Made by a program: the position numbers and the translations under genes. Below the pieces are notes generated by a model that saw nothing but the letters and a program-made list of their open reading frames with translations, made no database searches and was not told where the DNA came from. Positions 17,278-24,768 of a stretch of 33,395 nucleotides of DNA are shown piece after piece. Each line of letters begins with the position of its first letter. The stretch's first letter is position 1. This DNA is from Verrucomicrobiaceae bacterium (GTDB taxonomy: Bacteria > Verrucomicrobiota > Verrucomicrobiia > Verrucomicrobiales > Akkermansiaceae), in assembly GCA_027487355.1 (NCBI GenBank), contig JAIYDT010000348.1:1-33395 (forward strand). The letters are read 5' to 3'.

Positions 17278-17776
17278 TCAACCGCCGCTCCAGCAGCTTC
17301 GCCTTCAGCGGATCACTGGCTTGGAGGTGGGCGATGCCGATGGCGAGGGCGTCCGCCGCATCATGGGGGGGCGTTTCGTCGAGCCCCAAAAGCGCCCGGA
17401 CCATGAAGGCGACCTGGTTCTTGTCGGCGTTGCCGTTGCCAACCACGGCGGACTTCACCTTTTTCGGAGCATATTCGTAAACGTTCAATCCGCGTTCGGC
17501 GGCCGCGATGAGGGCTGCGGCGCGGGCGGCTCCCATGCTGATGGCGGTGCGGTGGGACTGGACGTAGATGATGCCTTCCACCGCAACCTCATCCGGCTGA
17601 TACTGCTCGATGATATGACCGAGGTGGGTTCTAACAGCTGCGAGCGCGGCCGACTGCGGCAGGCGGTCGGGAATGCGGATGACGTCGTAGGTGACGGCCT
17701 TCAGGATCCGCGCATCGCCCTCGATCACGGCATACCCGGTGTTGCGGATGGCAGGGTCGATGGCGAGGACACGCAT
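17273..17776 (-). CDS. ruvC: Holliday-junction resolvase RuvC
   Basis: The protein has 167 residues (E. coli RuvC has 173). RuvC is the endonuclease that cuts four-way junctions after RuvAB branch migration. The four acidic/His active-site positions are present: Asp7 (MRVLAIDPA), Glu67 (VAVEGI), and His138/Asp139 with Asp142 (PHDAADALAIG). The substrate-contact region YVQSHRTAISMGAARAA is normal. The ATG at 17776 was chosen because it begins the conserved first strand; the open frame runs upstream to 18124 but that part is the neighbouring gene in another frame. It is the last gene of a tight operon, 14 bases after the small transglutaminase gene, and no ruvA or ruvB is in the window. Two octamer copies are associated with it (17630 and the stop codon). 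Confidence 0.95.
   Translation of the reverse strand: MRVLAIDPAIRNTGYAVIEGDARILKAVTYDVIRIPDRLPQSAALAAVRTHLGHIIEQYQPDEVAVEGIIYVQSHRTAISMGAARAAALIAAAERGLNVYEYAPKKVKSAVVGNGNADKNQVAFMVRALLGLDETPPHDAADALAIGIAHLQASDPLKAKLLERRLI
17630..17637. repeat. Interspersed octamer, copy 4 (TCTAACAG on plus strand)
   Basis: Exact copy in the opposite orientation to most others, inside ruvC. The coding strand reads xCT-GTT-AGA (Ala-Val-Arg, in AAVRTH) and uses AGA. Confidence 0.6.
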
Positions 17777-17790
17777 GATGGGTTTTGAAA

Positions 17791-18684
17791 TCAGCCAACC
17801 ATGGGCATCACATCGACGCCGACGGACAAGCGCTGGCCACCCGCACCCAGGGTCACGCCGCGCAGTGGACTGACATCGGTGAAGTCGCGCCCCCAGGCGA
17901 CGGTGATGTGGCGTTGGGCGGGAAAGATGCCGTTGGTAGGGTCGGCGTCGATCCAGCCGTGCTTGTCTCCGCAGAACAGGGAGATCCACGCGTGGGAGGC
18001 GTCGGCTCCGGTGAGCTTCGGTTTTCCAGGAGGCGGAAGGGTTTCGAGGTAGCCGCTGATGTAGCGGGCGGGCAGGCCGATCGAGCGGATGCAGGCGAGC
18101 ATCAGGTGGGCGAAATCCTGACAAACTCCGGCCCGATTCCGCAGCACATCGTGCACCGGAGTGGCCACGTCGGTGGCGCGGGTGTCAAAACGGAACTCGC
18201 GGAAGATGCGTTTCATGAAGGCTTCGAGAGCGGCGAGAATCGGTCGTCCCGGAGGGAAATCCGGCAGGGCATACTCGGCGAATTCGCGGGCCACCGGGAC
18301 CATCGGCGAAGCAAAGCGGAACTCGCCGGCGGCGGATGACGGGGTGAGCATCGGAGCCTGGCAGGCATCGCGCACGAATTCCCAAGCTGGAGTTGCGGCG
18401 GGATCGGGAAGTTCGCTTGGCATGACTTCGACGAAGCTGCGCGAGATGACATCCAGTTCGGTGTGACGGCCTTCAATCTCGAAGTACGTGGTCACATTCC
18501 CGAAGGCATCCGAGTGCACGCTGCGGCCGACCGGTTGCGGGGTGATCTGCAGTTCATGCCACGGACAACGCTGGGTCGGCAACGGTCGCGGGGCGAGGTG
18601 GGCCAGGTGGTGCGACACGGTGACCGCCCCCTCATAGAGGTAGCGGGTGCGATGCACGATCTGGTATTGCACGGCTGCGGGCAT
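17791..18684 (-). CDS. Transglutaminase-like cysteine protease-fold protein (small)
   Basis: This is a 297-residue protein of the bacterial transglutaminase-like family. The N-terminal beta domain begins YQIVHRTRYLYEGAVTVSHH, typical of the group; the catalytic domain covers about 160-255. The triad is visible: Cys188 in AGVCQDFAH, His231 in SHAWISLF and Asp248 in DADPTNG. No signal peptide or membrane segment is seen, so it is probably cytoplasmic. Family members cut or rearrange peptide or isopeptide bonds. The start at 18684 was chosen because the family N-terminus begins there and it lies 5 bases after the stop of the ATP-grasp gene; the longer open frame to 19476 overlaps that gene and is rejected. 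Its job is presumably tied to the ATP-grasp/alpha-E protein and the larger transglutaminase upstream, with which this set commonly occurs in bacterial genomes. Confidence 0.92.
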   Translation of the reverse strand: MPAAVQYQIVHRTRYLYEGAVTVSHHLAHLAPRPLPTQRCPWHELQITPQPVGRSVHSDAFGNVTTYFEIEGRHTELDVISRSFVEVMPSELPDPAATPAWEFVRDACQAPMLTPSSAAGEFRFASPMVPVAREFAEYALPDFPPGRPILAALEAFMKRIFREFRFDTRATDVATPVHDVLRNRAGVCQDFAHLMLACIRSIGLPARYISGYLETLPPPGKPKLTGADASHAWISLFCGDKHGWIDADPTNGIFPAQRHITVAWGRDFTDVSPLRGVTLGAGGQRLSVGVDVMPMVG

Positions 18685-18689
18685 GGGAG

Positions 18690-21155
18690 TCAGTAAACCC
18701 TCCGGACAGAGTGGCTGAAGTAGTGCTGGGTGAGAAGATCGGAAAGCTGCTCGAAGGCGGCGGCCCGCTTTTCGAATCCCGCACGATCCGGAACTGTTAG
18801 AGTGGATGGCGGTGCTTCCACGAGCGAGGCGACATGCTCGCGGATCTTCGGCATGAGTCCGAAATCCCTTTCCCCAGGGAGCTTTTCGCACTGTTTGGAG
18901 AGGATTTCCGCCTGCGACATCACGCCGCGCGGGTTGGTGGAATCGAAGAGCAGGAGGTCCACCACCGCATCCCATCGCGGGCGTGAAAAATGGCGACGGC
19001 GGTAGGTCATCACGCTGTCGCAGGTCTCCAGCAGGGGATCGAGGGCGGGCACTTCGTCGGCCTGGGTGTCCGGTGTGGATTCCAGCAGGGAAAGAACCCC
19101 GAGCGAGCGTTCTATGCGACGTCCGATCTCCAGAAAGCGCCAACCGTGGCCACGGGTCATGTTTTCCGCCTGCATGCCGGAGAAGGCGGCAAGGTGGAGG
19201 ACCAGCGAGTCGAGGATCTGCAGCTGGCTGGTGACAGTGGGATTGGACGAGCCGGGTTGAAGGAGATTCTCCAGCCGATTGAAGACTCGCCAGGTGTCGT
19301 CCGACAAGCGGTCGCGGGCGGAGGCCGCATTCCAGAGCAGGGATCGGATCAGGGAGGGCAGGGCCTTTGGATACTTGGCGTCGTGAATCAGGCGGGCCAG
19401 CATCATCACCGGCAGGCGTCCGACCTGGGGGCCATCGTCCTGCAGGATCTTCATCTGACGGAGGATCGAGAAACACGCGTCGCGCTGGTTGCGACGGATG
19501 GACGAAAGCTCTCCGCCGAGCCGGCGCAGTGTGGTGCGAAGCAGGCGGGTCCGGAGCTCGATCCGCTCTGCATAGCGGCCCACCCAGAAGAGCTGCTCGG
19601 CCATGCGGCTCGGGACCTCCGAGGCCAGGGGATCGCGGGTGACCGCCGGTTGACTGAGGCGAATGACGGGCTCGACCGCGTGGGCAGCGGAGTTGTCCGT
19701 GACCCAGACGTCCTTGGAGACCTGTCCGGTTTCCTGTGAATCTTCGACCAGCCCGCCATCTTGAACGACCATCGCCAGCCCGCCTGGGAGGATCGACGAT
19801 CCAGTTCCGGTTTGAAGGCAGAAGGCCCTCCAGATCACGCTGCGGGAGCGGATGGTCTGGCCTTCGAGGGAGGGGGTGACGCTTGGTTTGATCTCGCGTT
19901 GGACCACGAAATCATGAGGACGCGCTTCGAGCATGGCGGTCCATTGGGCCCGCTCGGCGATGCTCATCTGGCTGCCACGAACCGGGCGACCTGAGGTGAA
20001 GGCAGGGTGAATGACATAATGCCGGAGATCGTTGACCACCTGCTGGCGGATTCTTGATTGCCCGAGCCACCAGGTTTCCACGAAGGGCAGCTTGAGATCT
20101 TCTCCGAACCACTTCTTGCAGACTCCCCGCAGGAATGGCATCAGGGCCAGGGTGCCGCCAAAGCCCGAGCCCGGAGCGTTGGCGAGGGCCACATTTCCCG
20201 AGCGCCAGGCCTCGGTCAAACCGGGGACACCGCTGCCTCCATGGGTCCAGAACTCAAGGGGGTCGATCGCATCGGTATCCAATCGGCAGGCCAGCACATC
20301 GATGCGCCGCAGTCCGGAAAGGGTCTTCAGGAAAAGCCGGCGCTCGCGGACTGTTAGATCCGCCGGTTCGACCAGCGGAATCCCGAGAACACGGGCCTTG
20401 TAGGCGTGTTCAAAGTACGATGGATGCCGGAATCCGGGAGTCAACAACACCACGTTCGGCATGTTCACATGTCCTGCTGCGAGGCTGCGGAAGGTTTCCC
20501 GCTCCGACTCGAAGAACGGCGCGAGATTGGCGACGCGGCAATCCTCGAATTCACCGGGCAGCACGCTGGCGGTCACGCTCCGGTTCTCGAGTGTCTGCCC
20601 CTGTCCACCGGGCGAGCGGGTGTGATCGCGCATGACCGACCAGTTGCCTGCCGCATTTCTAACAAGATCGAAGCCGATGCCGATGAGATGTCGTCCGCCA
20701 GACGGCTGGATGCCCCGGATGTTGGCGAGATAATGAGGATTCGCGTGAATCAGATCCGGTGGAATCAGGCCCTCCTTCAATAGCTTCTGTGGGCCATACA
20801 GGTCGGCAAGAACCACCTCCAGCAGCCGCGCACGCTGGCTGAGACCGGCCGAGACCGATCTCCATTCAGCCCCGTCGATCAGCAAGGGCAGCGGATCGAT
20901 CCGTCTTGGCCTGCCCGCTCCGCCCGCGTCGTTGTAAACGTTGTAGGTGGCCCCGAGATCCTCCAGCAGGCGGTCGGCGGAGTAACCAAGCTCGGCGCGG
21001 TGCTCGCTGTTCCATCCGTTCAGGGCCGCGGAAAACTTCGACCACACTGGCCTGACGCGGCCCTGACGATCGGTCATTTCATCCCACAAACCCTCCTGAC
21101 CCGGTCCTGCGAGGGCAGGAGTGGGTGGTTTGGAGGACGATTCGCTTGGGGACAT
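18690..21155 (-). CDS. Circularly permuted ATP-grasp / alpha-E fusion protein
   Basis: This is an 821-residue two-part protein. Residues about 40-490 are a circularly permuted type 2 ATP-grasp domain (DUF404/407-type), with motifs such as DPLPLLIDGAEW, LADLYGPQKLL, SPGGQGQTLENRS, GSGVPGLTEAWRSGNVALAN and PFVETWWLGQ. Residues about 511-815 are an alpha-E (DUF403) helical domain, starting PSRMAEQLFWVGRYAERIELR. In many genomes these are two adjacent genes; here they are fused. ATP-grasp enzymes of this type are predicted to join a carboxylate to an amine, forming peptide-like bonds. Comparative-genomics work on amidoligases predicted that, with transglutaminase partners, they make or modify peptides; the product is not known. 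The operon partners lie 21 bases upstream and 5 bases downstream. Octamer copies occur at 18794 and 20351, plus a one-mismatch copy at 20658. Confidence 0.93.
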   Translation of the reverse strand: MSPSESSSKPPTPALAGPGQEGLWDEMTDRQGRVRPVWSKFSAALNGWNSEHRAELGYSADRLLEDLGATYNVYNDAGGAGRPRRIDPLPLLIDGAEWRSVSAGLSQRARLLEVVLADLYGPQKLLKEGLIPPDLIHANPHYLANIRGIQPSGGRHLIGIGFDLVRNAAGNWSVMRDHTRSPGGQGQTLENRSVTASVLPGEFEDCRVANLAPFFESERETFRSLAAGHVNMPNVVLLTPGFRHPSYFEHAYKARVLGIPLVEPADLTVRERRLFLKTLSGLRRIDVLACRLDTDAIDPLEFWTHGGSGVPGLTEAWRSGNVALANAPGSGFGGTLALMPFLRGVCKKWFGEDLKLPFVETWWLGQSRIRQQVVNDLRHYVIHPAFTSGRPVRGSQMSIAERAQWTAMLEARPHDFVVQREIKPSVTPSLEGQTIRSRSVIWRAFCLQTGTGSSILPGGLAMVVQDGGLVEDSQETGQVSKDVWVTDNSAAHAVEPVIRLSQPAVTRDPLASEVPSRMAEQLFWVGRYAERIELRTRLLRTTLRRLGGELSSIRRNQRDACFSILRQMKILQDDGPQVGRLPVMMLARLIHDAKYPKALPSLIRSLLWNAASARDRLSDDTWRVFNRLENLLQPGSSNPTVTSQLQILDSLVLHLAAFSGMQAENMTRGHGWRFLEIGRRIERSLGVLSLLESTPDTQADEVPALDPLLETCDSVMTYRRRHFSRPRWDAVVDLLLFDSTNPRGVMSQAEILSKQCEKLPGERDFGLMPKIREHVASLVEAPPSTLTVPDRAGFEKRAAAFEQLSDLLTQHYFSHSVRRVY
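18794..18801. repeat. Interspersed octamer CTGTTAGA, copy 5
   Basis: Exact copy in the alpha-E part of the fusion gene. The coding strand reads xxT-CTA-ACA-G (Leu-Thr, in STLTVPD). Confidence 0.6.
20351..20358. repeat. Interspersed octamer CTGTTAGA, copy 6
   Basis: Exact copy in the ATP-grasp part of the fusion gene. The coding strand reads xxT-CTA-ACA-G (Leu-Thr, in ADLTVRE). A one-mismatch copy, TCTAACAA, lies 300 bases away at 20658-20665 and uses AGA. Confidence 0.6.
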
Positions 21156-21176
21156 GGGCGGAAAACCAGCGCGGCC

Positions 21177-24100
21177 TCAGAGGCTGGCCCGGATCGTCCT
21201 CAAGTCCAGCGTGAAGGGGAAGTCAGGACTGCCGGCAGGGGCTTTTGACCGCACCATTCCACCCGTATGTCCCTCACGGTAAAACCTCGCCATGCGTCGG
21301 GCCTCGGCTTCATAGGCATTGATCGGAAAGGTGTCGTAGTTCCGCCCGCCGGGGTGGGAGACGTGGTAGGTGCAACCGCCGAGCGAAAGCTGGTTCCAGG
21401 TGTCGATCAAATCGAAGACGAGGGGCGTGTGGACGCCAATCGTTGGATGAAGGCAGCTCGGAGGATGCCACGCGCGATAGCGGACGCCCGCGATCGACTC
21501 GCCCTGCGTGCCGGTCGGGTGCAGCGGGAGGGTCCAGCCATTGCACGCGATCTTGTATCGACCCTCCGTAAGCCCGCGGGCGCGGACCTGGAGACGCTCC
21601 ACCGAACTGTCCACATGGCGGACCGTTCCACCGGCGGCGTCTTCTTCACCGAGGACATGCCAGGGCTCGATTGCGTTACGCAGCTCGATTTCCACGCCCT
21701 GGCTGACGAAATCGCCGATCTTTGGAAAACGGAACTCGAGATGTGGGTCGAACCACGCGCGCTCGATCGGGTAACCCGCGCGATTCAGGTCGCCGAGCAC
21801 GTCGTGGAAATCCTGTTTCACGAAATGCGGCAGCATCCAGCGGTCATGCAGCGAGGTGCCCCAGCGGACCAGCGGTTTCTCATAAGGCTCCCGCCAGAAA
21901 CGTGCGACGAGGGCACGCAGGACAAGGTGCTGGGCCATGCTCATCTCGGCATGCGGCGGCATTTCAAAGTTCCGCATTTCCAGCAGGCCGAGTCGCCCGG
22001 TGGTGCCGTCCGGGCTGTAGAGCTTGTCGATGCAGAACTCGGTGCGATGGGTGTTGCCGGTCGAGTCTGTTAGAAGATGTCGGAACAGCCGGTCCACCAA
22101 CCACGGGGGCGGATTGAACTCGTCCTTCATCGTGTTGAAGGCGATCTCCAGCTCATGAAGGGCATCATGTCTCGCCTCGTCGATGCGGGGCGCCTGCGAG
22201 GTGGGGCCGACGAAGAGGCCGGAGAAAAGGTAAGAGAGGGACGGGTGGTGGTTCCAGTAGGTCAGCATGCTGCGCAGCAGGTCGGGGCGTCGCAGCAGCG
22301 GGCTATCGGAGGGAGTGGCTCCGCCGAGGATGATGTGGTTGCCACCGCCGGTGCCGGTGTGGCGGCCATCGACCATGAACTTCTCGGTGGTGAGGCGGGT
22401 GAGGTGGGCTTCCTCGTAAAGGGTGGTCGTGTTTTCCACCAACTCGTCCCAGCTCGCGGCGGGCTGGAGGTTGACCTCGATGACGCCGGGATCGGGCGTG
22501 ACCTTCAGCACCTGGATGCGCGGATCATACGGCGGCGGGCTGCCTTCCAGGATCACCGGCAGGTTGAGGCCGGAGGCGGTCTGCTCGATGCTGGCGATGA
22601 GATCCAGAAACTCTTCGGTTTCCGCCAAGGGAGGCAGGAACACGTGGAGTCGTCCATCGCGGGGCTCGAAGCAGATGGCCGTGCGAATGACCGACTTCGC
22701 CGACTCCTGGGCGGCTGGCGGAATCTCGCTTTCGTGAAGAGAGGACGCTGAACCCTCGCCCAGCCACGAACGCGCGGCCTGACTGGCCGGAAAACCTTCC
22801 AACGCCTCGGCAGCCGCGGACCCTTTCGAGCGGGAGCGCGCCACCTGCATCAGTGGTTCGCGTGGCGGCAATTCACCCCAGGTCTGGGTGGGGTCGGCTG
22901 GAATGATGTAGGGATAGTCGCCCTCGGCCACCCACGGCAGCGAGTCGAGTGGCAGGCGATAGCCCATCGGTGAATCCCCCGGAATGAGATAGAGCCGCTC
23001 GTCGCGGAGAAACCACGGCCCACTGCGCCAGCGAGCGGAGGCCCCGGTGCCCTCGCGCTTCAGGGGCAGGACGAATCCCACTACCTCACCGAGACCCTGG
23101 GAAAACAACCTCGTCAGCCTGGCCCGCTCGTAGGGGTCCTTGAGGTTCGACTCCAGAGGATCGACGTTCGTCGGCAGCCTTCGCTCCCTCAGGAGATAGT
23201 GAAAGATGTCCTCATAGGCCGGCATCAACCACTTCGGGTCCGCTCCCAGCGCCCCGGCCAGGGCGGTGGCGAAGTGCTTGGCGTCCGAGCTACGATGATC
23301 GTAGTTTTTCGACTCATCAGCGATCCATTTCTCATCTTCCCAGATGGCTTCCTTGTCCTTTCTCCAATAACAGGCGAGGGCCCAGCGGGGAATCGGCTCA
23401 CCGGGATACCATTTGCCCTGGCCGTAGAACAAAAGCCCGCCCGGGGCGAAGCGCTTGCGCAACCGCTTGATGAGTTCCCCGGAAAGCAGGCGCTTGCTTC
23501 GTCCAAGCGCGGCGGTGTTCCACTCGGGGGAATCGAAGTCGTCGATCGAGATGAAGGTCGGCTCACCGCCCATCGTGAGGCGCACGTCACCCGCCTTGAG
23601 ATCCTGGTCGATCGCGTGGCCGACCTTCAGGATGTCCTGCCATTGCTCGTCGGTGTAGGGTTTGGTGGTACGAGGAGACTCGTAGATCCGCCTGATCTCC
23701 ATCACGTGCTCCATGGTCGATTCACAGGGATCGACGGCACCGTTCACCGGCGCGGCGCTGGAGGGATCCGGCGAGCAGGCGAGGGGAATGTGACCTTCTC
23801 CGGCCAGCAGTCCGGAGGTCGGATCGAATCCGATCCAGCCCGCGCCCGGCAGATAGACCTCGGTCCAGGCATGGAGGTCGGTGAAGTCCACTTCGGTGCC
23901 CGAGGGGCCATCGAGTGATTTCACATCCGGCTTCAATTGGATCAAATAGCCTGAAACAAAACGCGCTGCCAGGCCAAGGTGCCGAAGGATCTGGACCAGC
24001 AGCCAGGCGGAGTCGCGGCAGGATCCCGATGCGAGAGTGAGCGTTTCCTCCGGCGTCTGCACCCCGGGCTCCATCCGGACGGTGTAGGAAATGTTCTCCT

Positions 24101-24557
24101 GGAGATCGCGGTTGATCGCCACCAGCACGTCGATCGTCCGGTCCGTGAGCCCATCGTAGCGGGCGATCCATTTCTCGAGCAGCGGTCCCGGTTTCTCGAC
24201 CTGGACGAACGGGGCGAGCTCGTGTTTCAGCGAGGGATCGTAGGTGAAGGGAAATGTCTCGGCACTCGGCTCAAGGAAAAAGTCGAAGGGGTTGTTCACC
24301 GCCATTTCGACAACCAGGTTGACCTCGATGTCGAGATGGTCGGCCTTCTCCGGAAACACCAGTCGGGCCAGGTAGTTCGCCTGTGGGTCCTGCTGCCAGT
24401 TGACGAAAACCTCACCGGCATCGACCTTCAGGCTGTAGGCCAGCACTCGGGTGCGGCTGTGAGCTGCGGGCTTGAGTCGGACGATGTGGGGGCCATGTCC
24501 GACATGACGATCATAGCGGTAGCTGGTGCGGTGGTGAAGGGCGACGTGGATCGACAT
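21177..24557 (-). CDS. Large transglutaminase-family protein with DUF2126-type C-terminal domain
   Basis: From the ATG at 24557 the protein has 1126 residues. The N-terminus MSIHVALHHRTSYRYDR is the usual start of this family; an ATG 30 bases upstream (24587) is also in frame. Residues about 1-150 are the N-terminal beta domain. The transglutaminase core has Cys180 (GSCRDSAW), His229 (LHAWTEVY) and Asp245 (FDPTSG). The rest, about 290-1120, matches the large DUF2126-type region, with LTMGGEPTFISIDD, WYPGEPIPRWAL, YIIPADPTQTWGELPPR, GRHTGTGGGNHIILGG and LTYWNHHPSLSYLFSGLFVG. That region contains glutamine-synthetase/amidoligase-like signatures, but its activity has not been established to my knowledge. 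It is the first gene of a four-gene operon; the next gene starts 21 bases after its stop. A terminator-like hairpin upstream separates it from the PD40 gene. One octamer copy lies at 22067. Confidence 0.93.
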   Translation of the reverse strand: MSIHVALHHRTSYRYDRHVGHGPHIVRLKPAAHSRTRVLAYSLKVDAGEVFVNWQQDPQANYLARLVFPEKADHLDIEVNLVVEMAVNNPFDFFLEPSAETFPFTYDPSLKHELAPFVQVEKPGPLLEKWIARYDGLTDRTIDVLVAINRDLQENISYTVRMEPGVQTPEETLTLASGSCRDSAWLLVQILRHLGLAARFVSGYLIQLKPDVKSLDGPSGTEVDFTDLHAWTEVYLPGAGWIGFDPTSGLLAGEGHIPLACSPDPSSAAPVNGAVDPCESTMEHVMEIRRIYESPRTTKPYTDEQWQDILKVGHAIDQDLKAGDVRLTMGGEPTFISIDDFDSPEWNTAALGRSKRLLSGELIKRLRKRFAPGGLLFYGQGKWYPGEPIPRWALACYWRKDKEAIWEDEKWIADESKNYDHRSSDAKHFATALAGALGADPKWLMPAYEDIFHYLLRERRLPTNVDPLESNLKDPYERARLTRLFSQGLGEVVGFVLPLKREGTGASARWRSGPWFLRDERLYLIPGDSPMGYRLPLDSLPWVAEGDYPYIIPADPTQTWGELPPREPLMQVARSRSKGSAAAEALEGFPASQAARSWLGEGSASSLHESEIPPAAQESAKSVIRTAICFEPRDGRLHVFLPPLAETEEFLDLIASIEQTASGLNLPVILEGSPPPYDPRIQVLKVTPDPGVIEVNLQPAASWDELVENTTTLYEEAHLTRLTTEKFMVDGRHTGTGGGNHIILGGATPSDSPLLRRPDLLRSMLTYWNHHPSLSYLFSGLFVGPTSQAPRIDEARHDALHELEIAFNTMKDEFNPPPWLVDRLFRHLLTDSTGNTHRTEFCIDKLYSPDGTTGRLGLLEMRNFEMPPHAEMSMAQHLVLRALVARFWREPYEKPLVRWGTSLHDRWMLPHFVKQDFHDVLGDLNRAGYPIERAWFDPHLEFRFPKIGDFVSQGVEIELRNAIEPWHVLGEEDAAGGTVRHVDSSVERLQVRARGLTEGRYKIACNGWTLPLHPTGTQGESIAGVRYRAWHPPSCLHPTIGVHTPLVFDLIDTWNQLSLGGCTYHVSHPGGRNYDTFPINAYEAEARRMARFYREGHTGGMVRSKAPAGSPDFPFTLDLRTIRASL
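22067..22074. repeat. Interspersed octamer CTGTTAGA, copy 7
   Basis: Exact copy inside the large transglutaminase gene. The coding strand reads xxT-CTA-ACA-G (Leu-Thr, in RHLLTDST). Confidence 0.6.
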
Positions 24558-24684
24558 GCGAGGTGGACTGCCTTTAGCAAGCCTCATGCCATTGGATCAA
24601 GCATCGCGACAAGGCGATTTCGGCCCAGAACCTCATTCACACAGGGATAGGTCGGGCGGATCCATCGCAATCCCCGACCCATCA

Positions 24685-24708
24685 GGCCCATCGCCGAAAC
24701 GATGGGCC
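24685..24708 (-). terminator. Strong hairpin between the PD40 gene and the transglutaminase operon
   Basis: GGCCCATCG (24685-24693) and CGATGGGCC (24700-24708) form a perfect 9-bp GC-rich stem with a 6-base loop. It lies 61 bases past the stop of the minus-strand PD40 gene and 128 bases before the transglutaminase start. No T-tract follows on either strand, so this is not a classical intrinsic terminator. It may act as an RNA 3' end or pausing structure. Confidence 0.5.
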
Positions 24709-24768
24709 AAATCCACACCGTGCGGGCATCCCATTCCCGGCCGGCTCTGAAGGTTGGCCACCGTGTGA

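Noticed and set aside
17777-18124. N-terminal extension of the ruvC frame
   Set aside because: It is Arg-rich nonsense overlapping the small transglutaminase gene. RuvC starts at MRVLAIDPA.
18685-19476. N-terminal extension of the small transglutaminase frame
   Set aside because: It overlaps the alpha-E domain coding sequence and is Pro/Arg-rich. The family start is at 18684.
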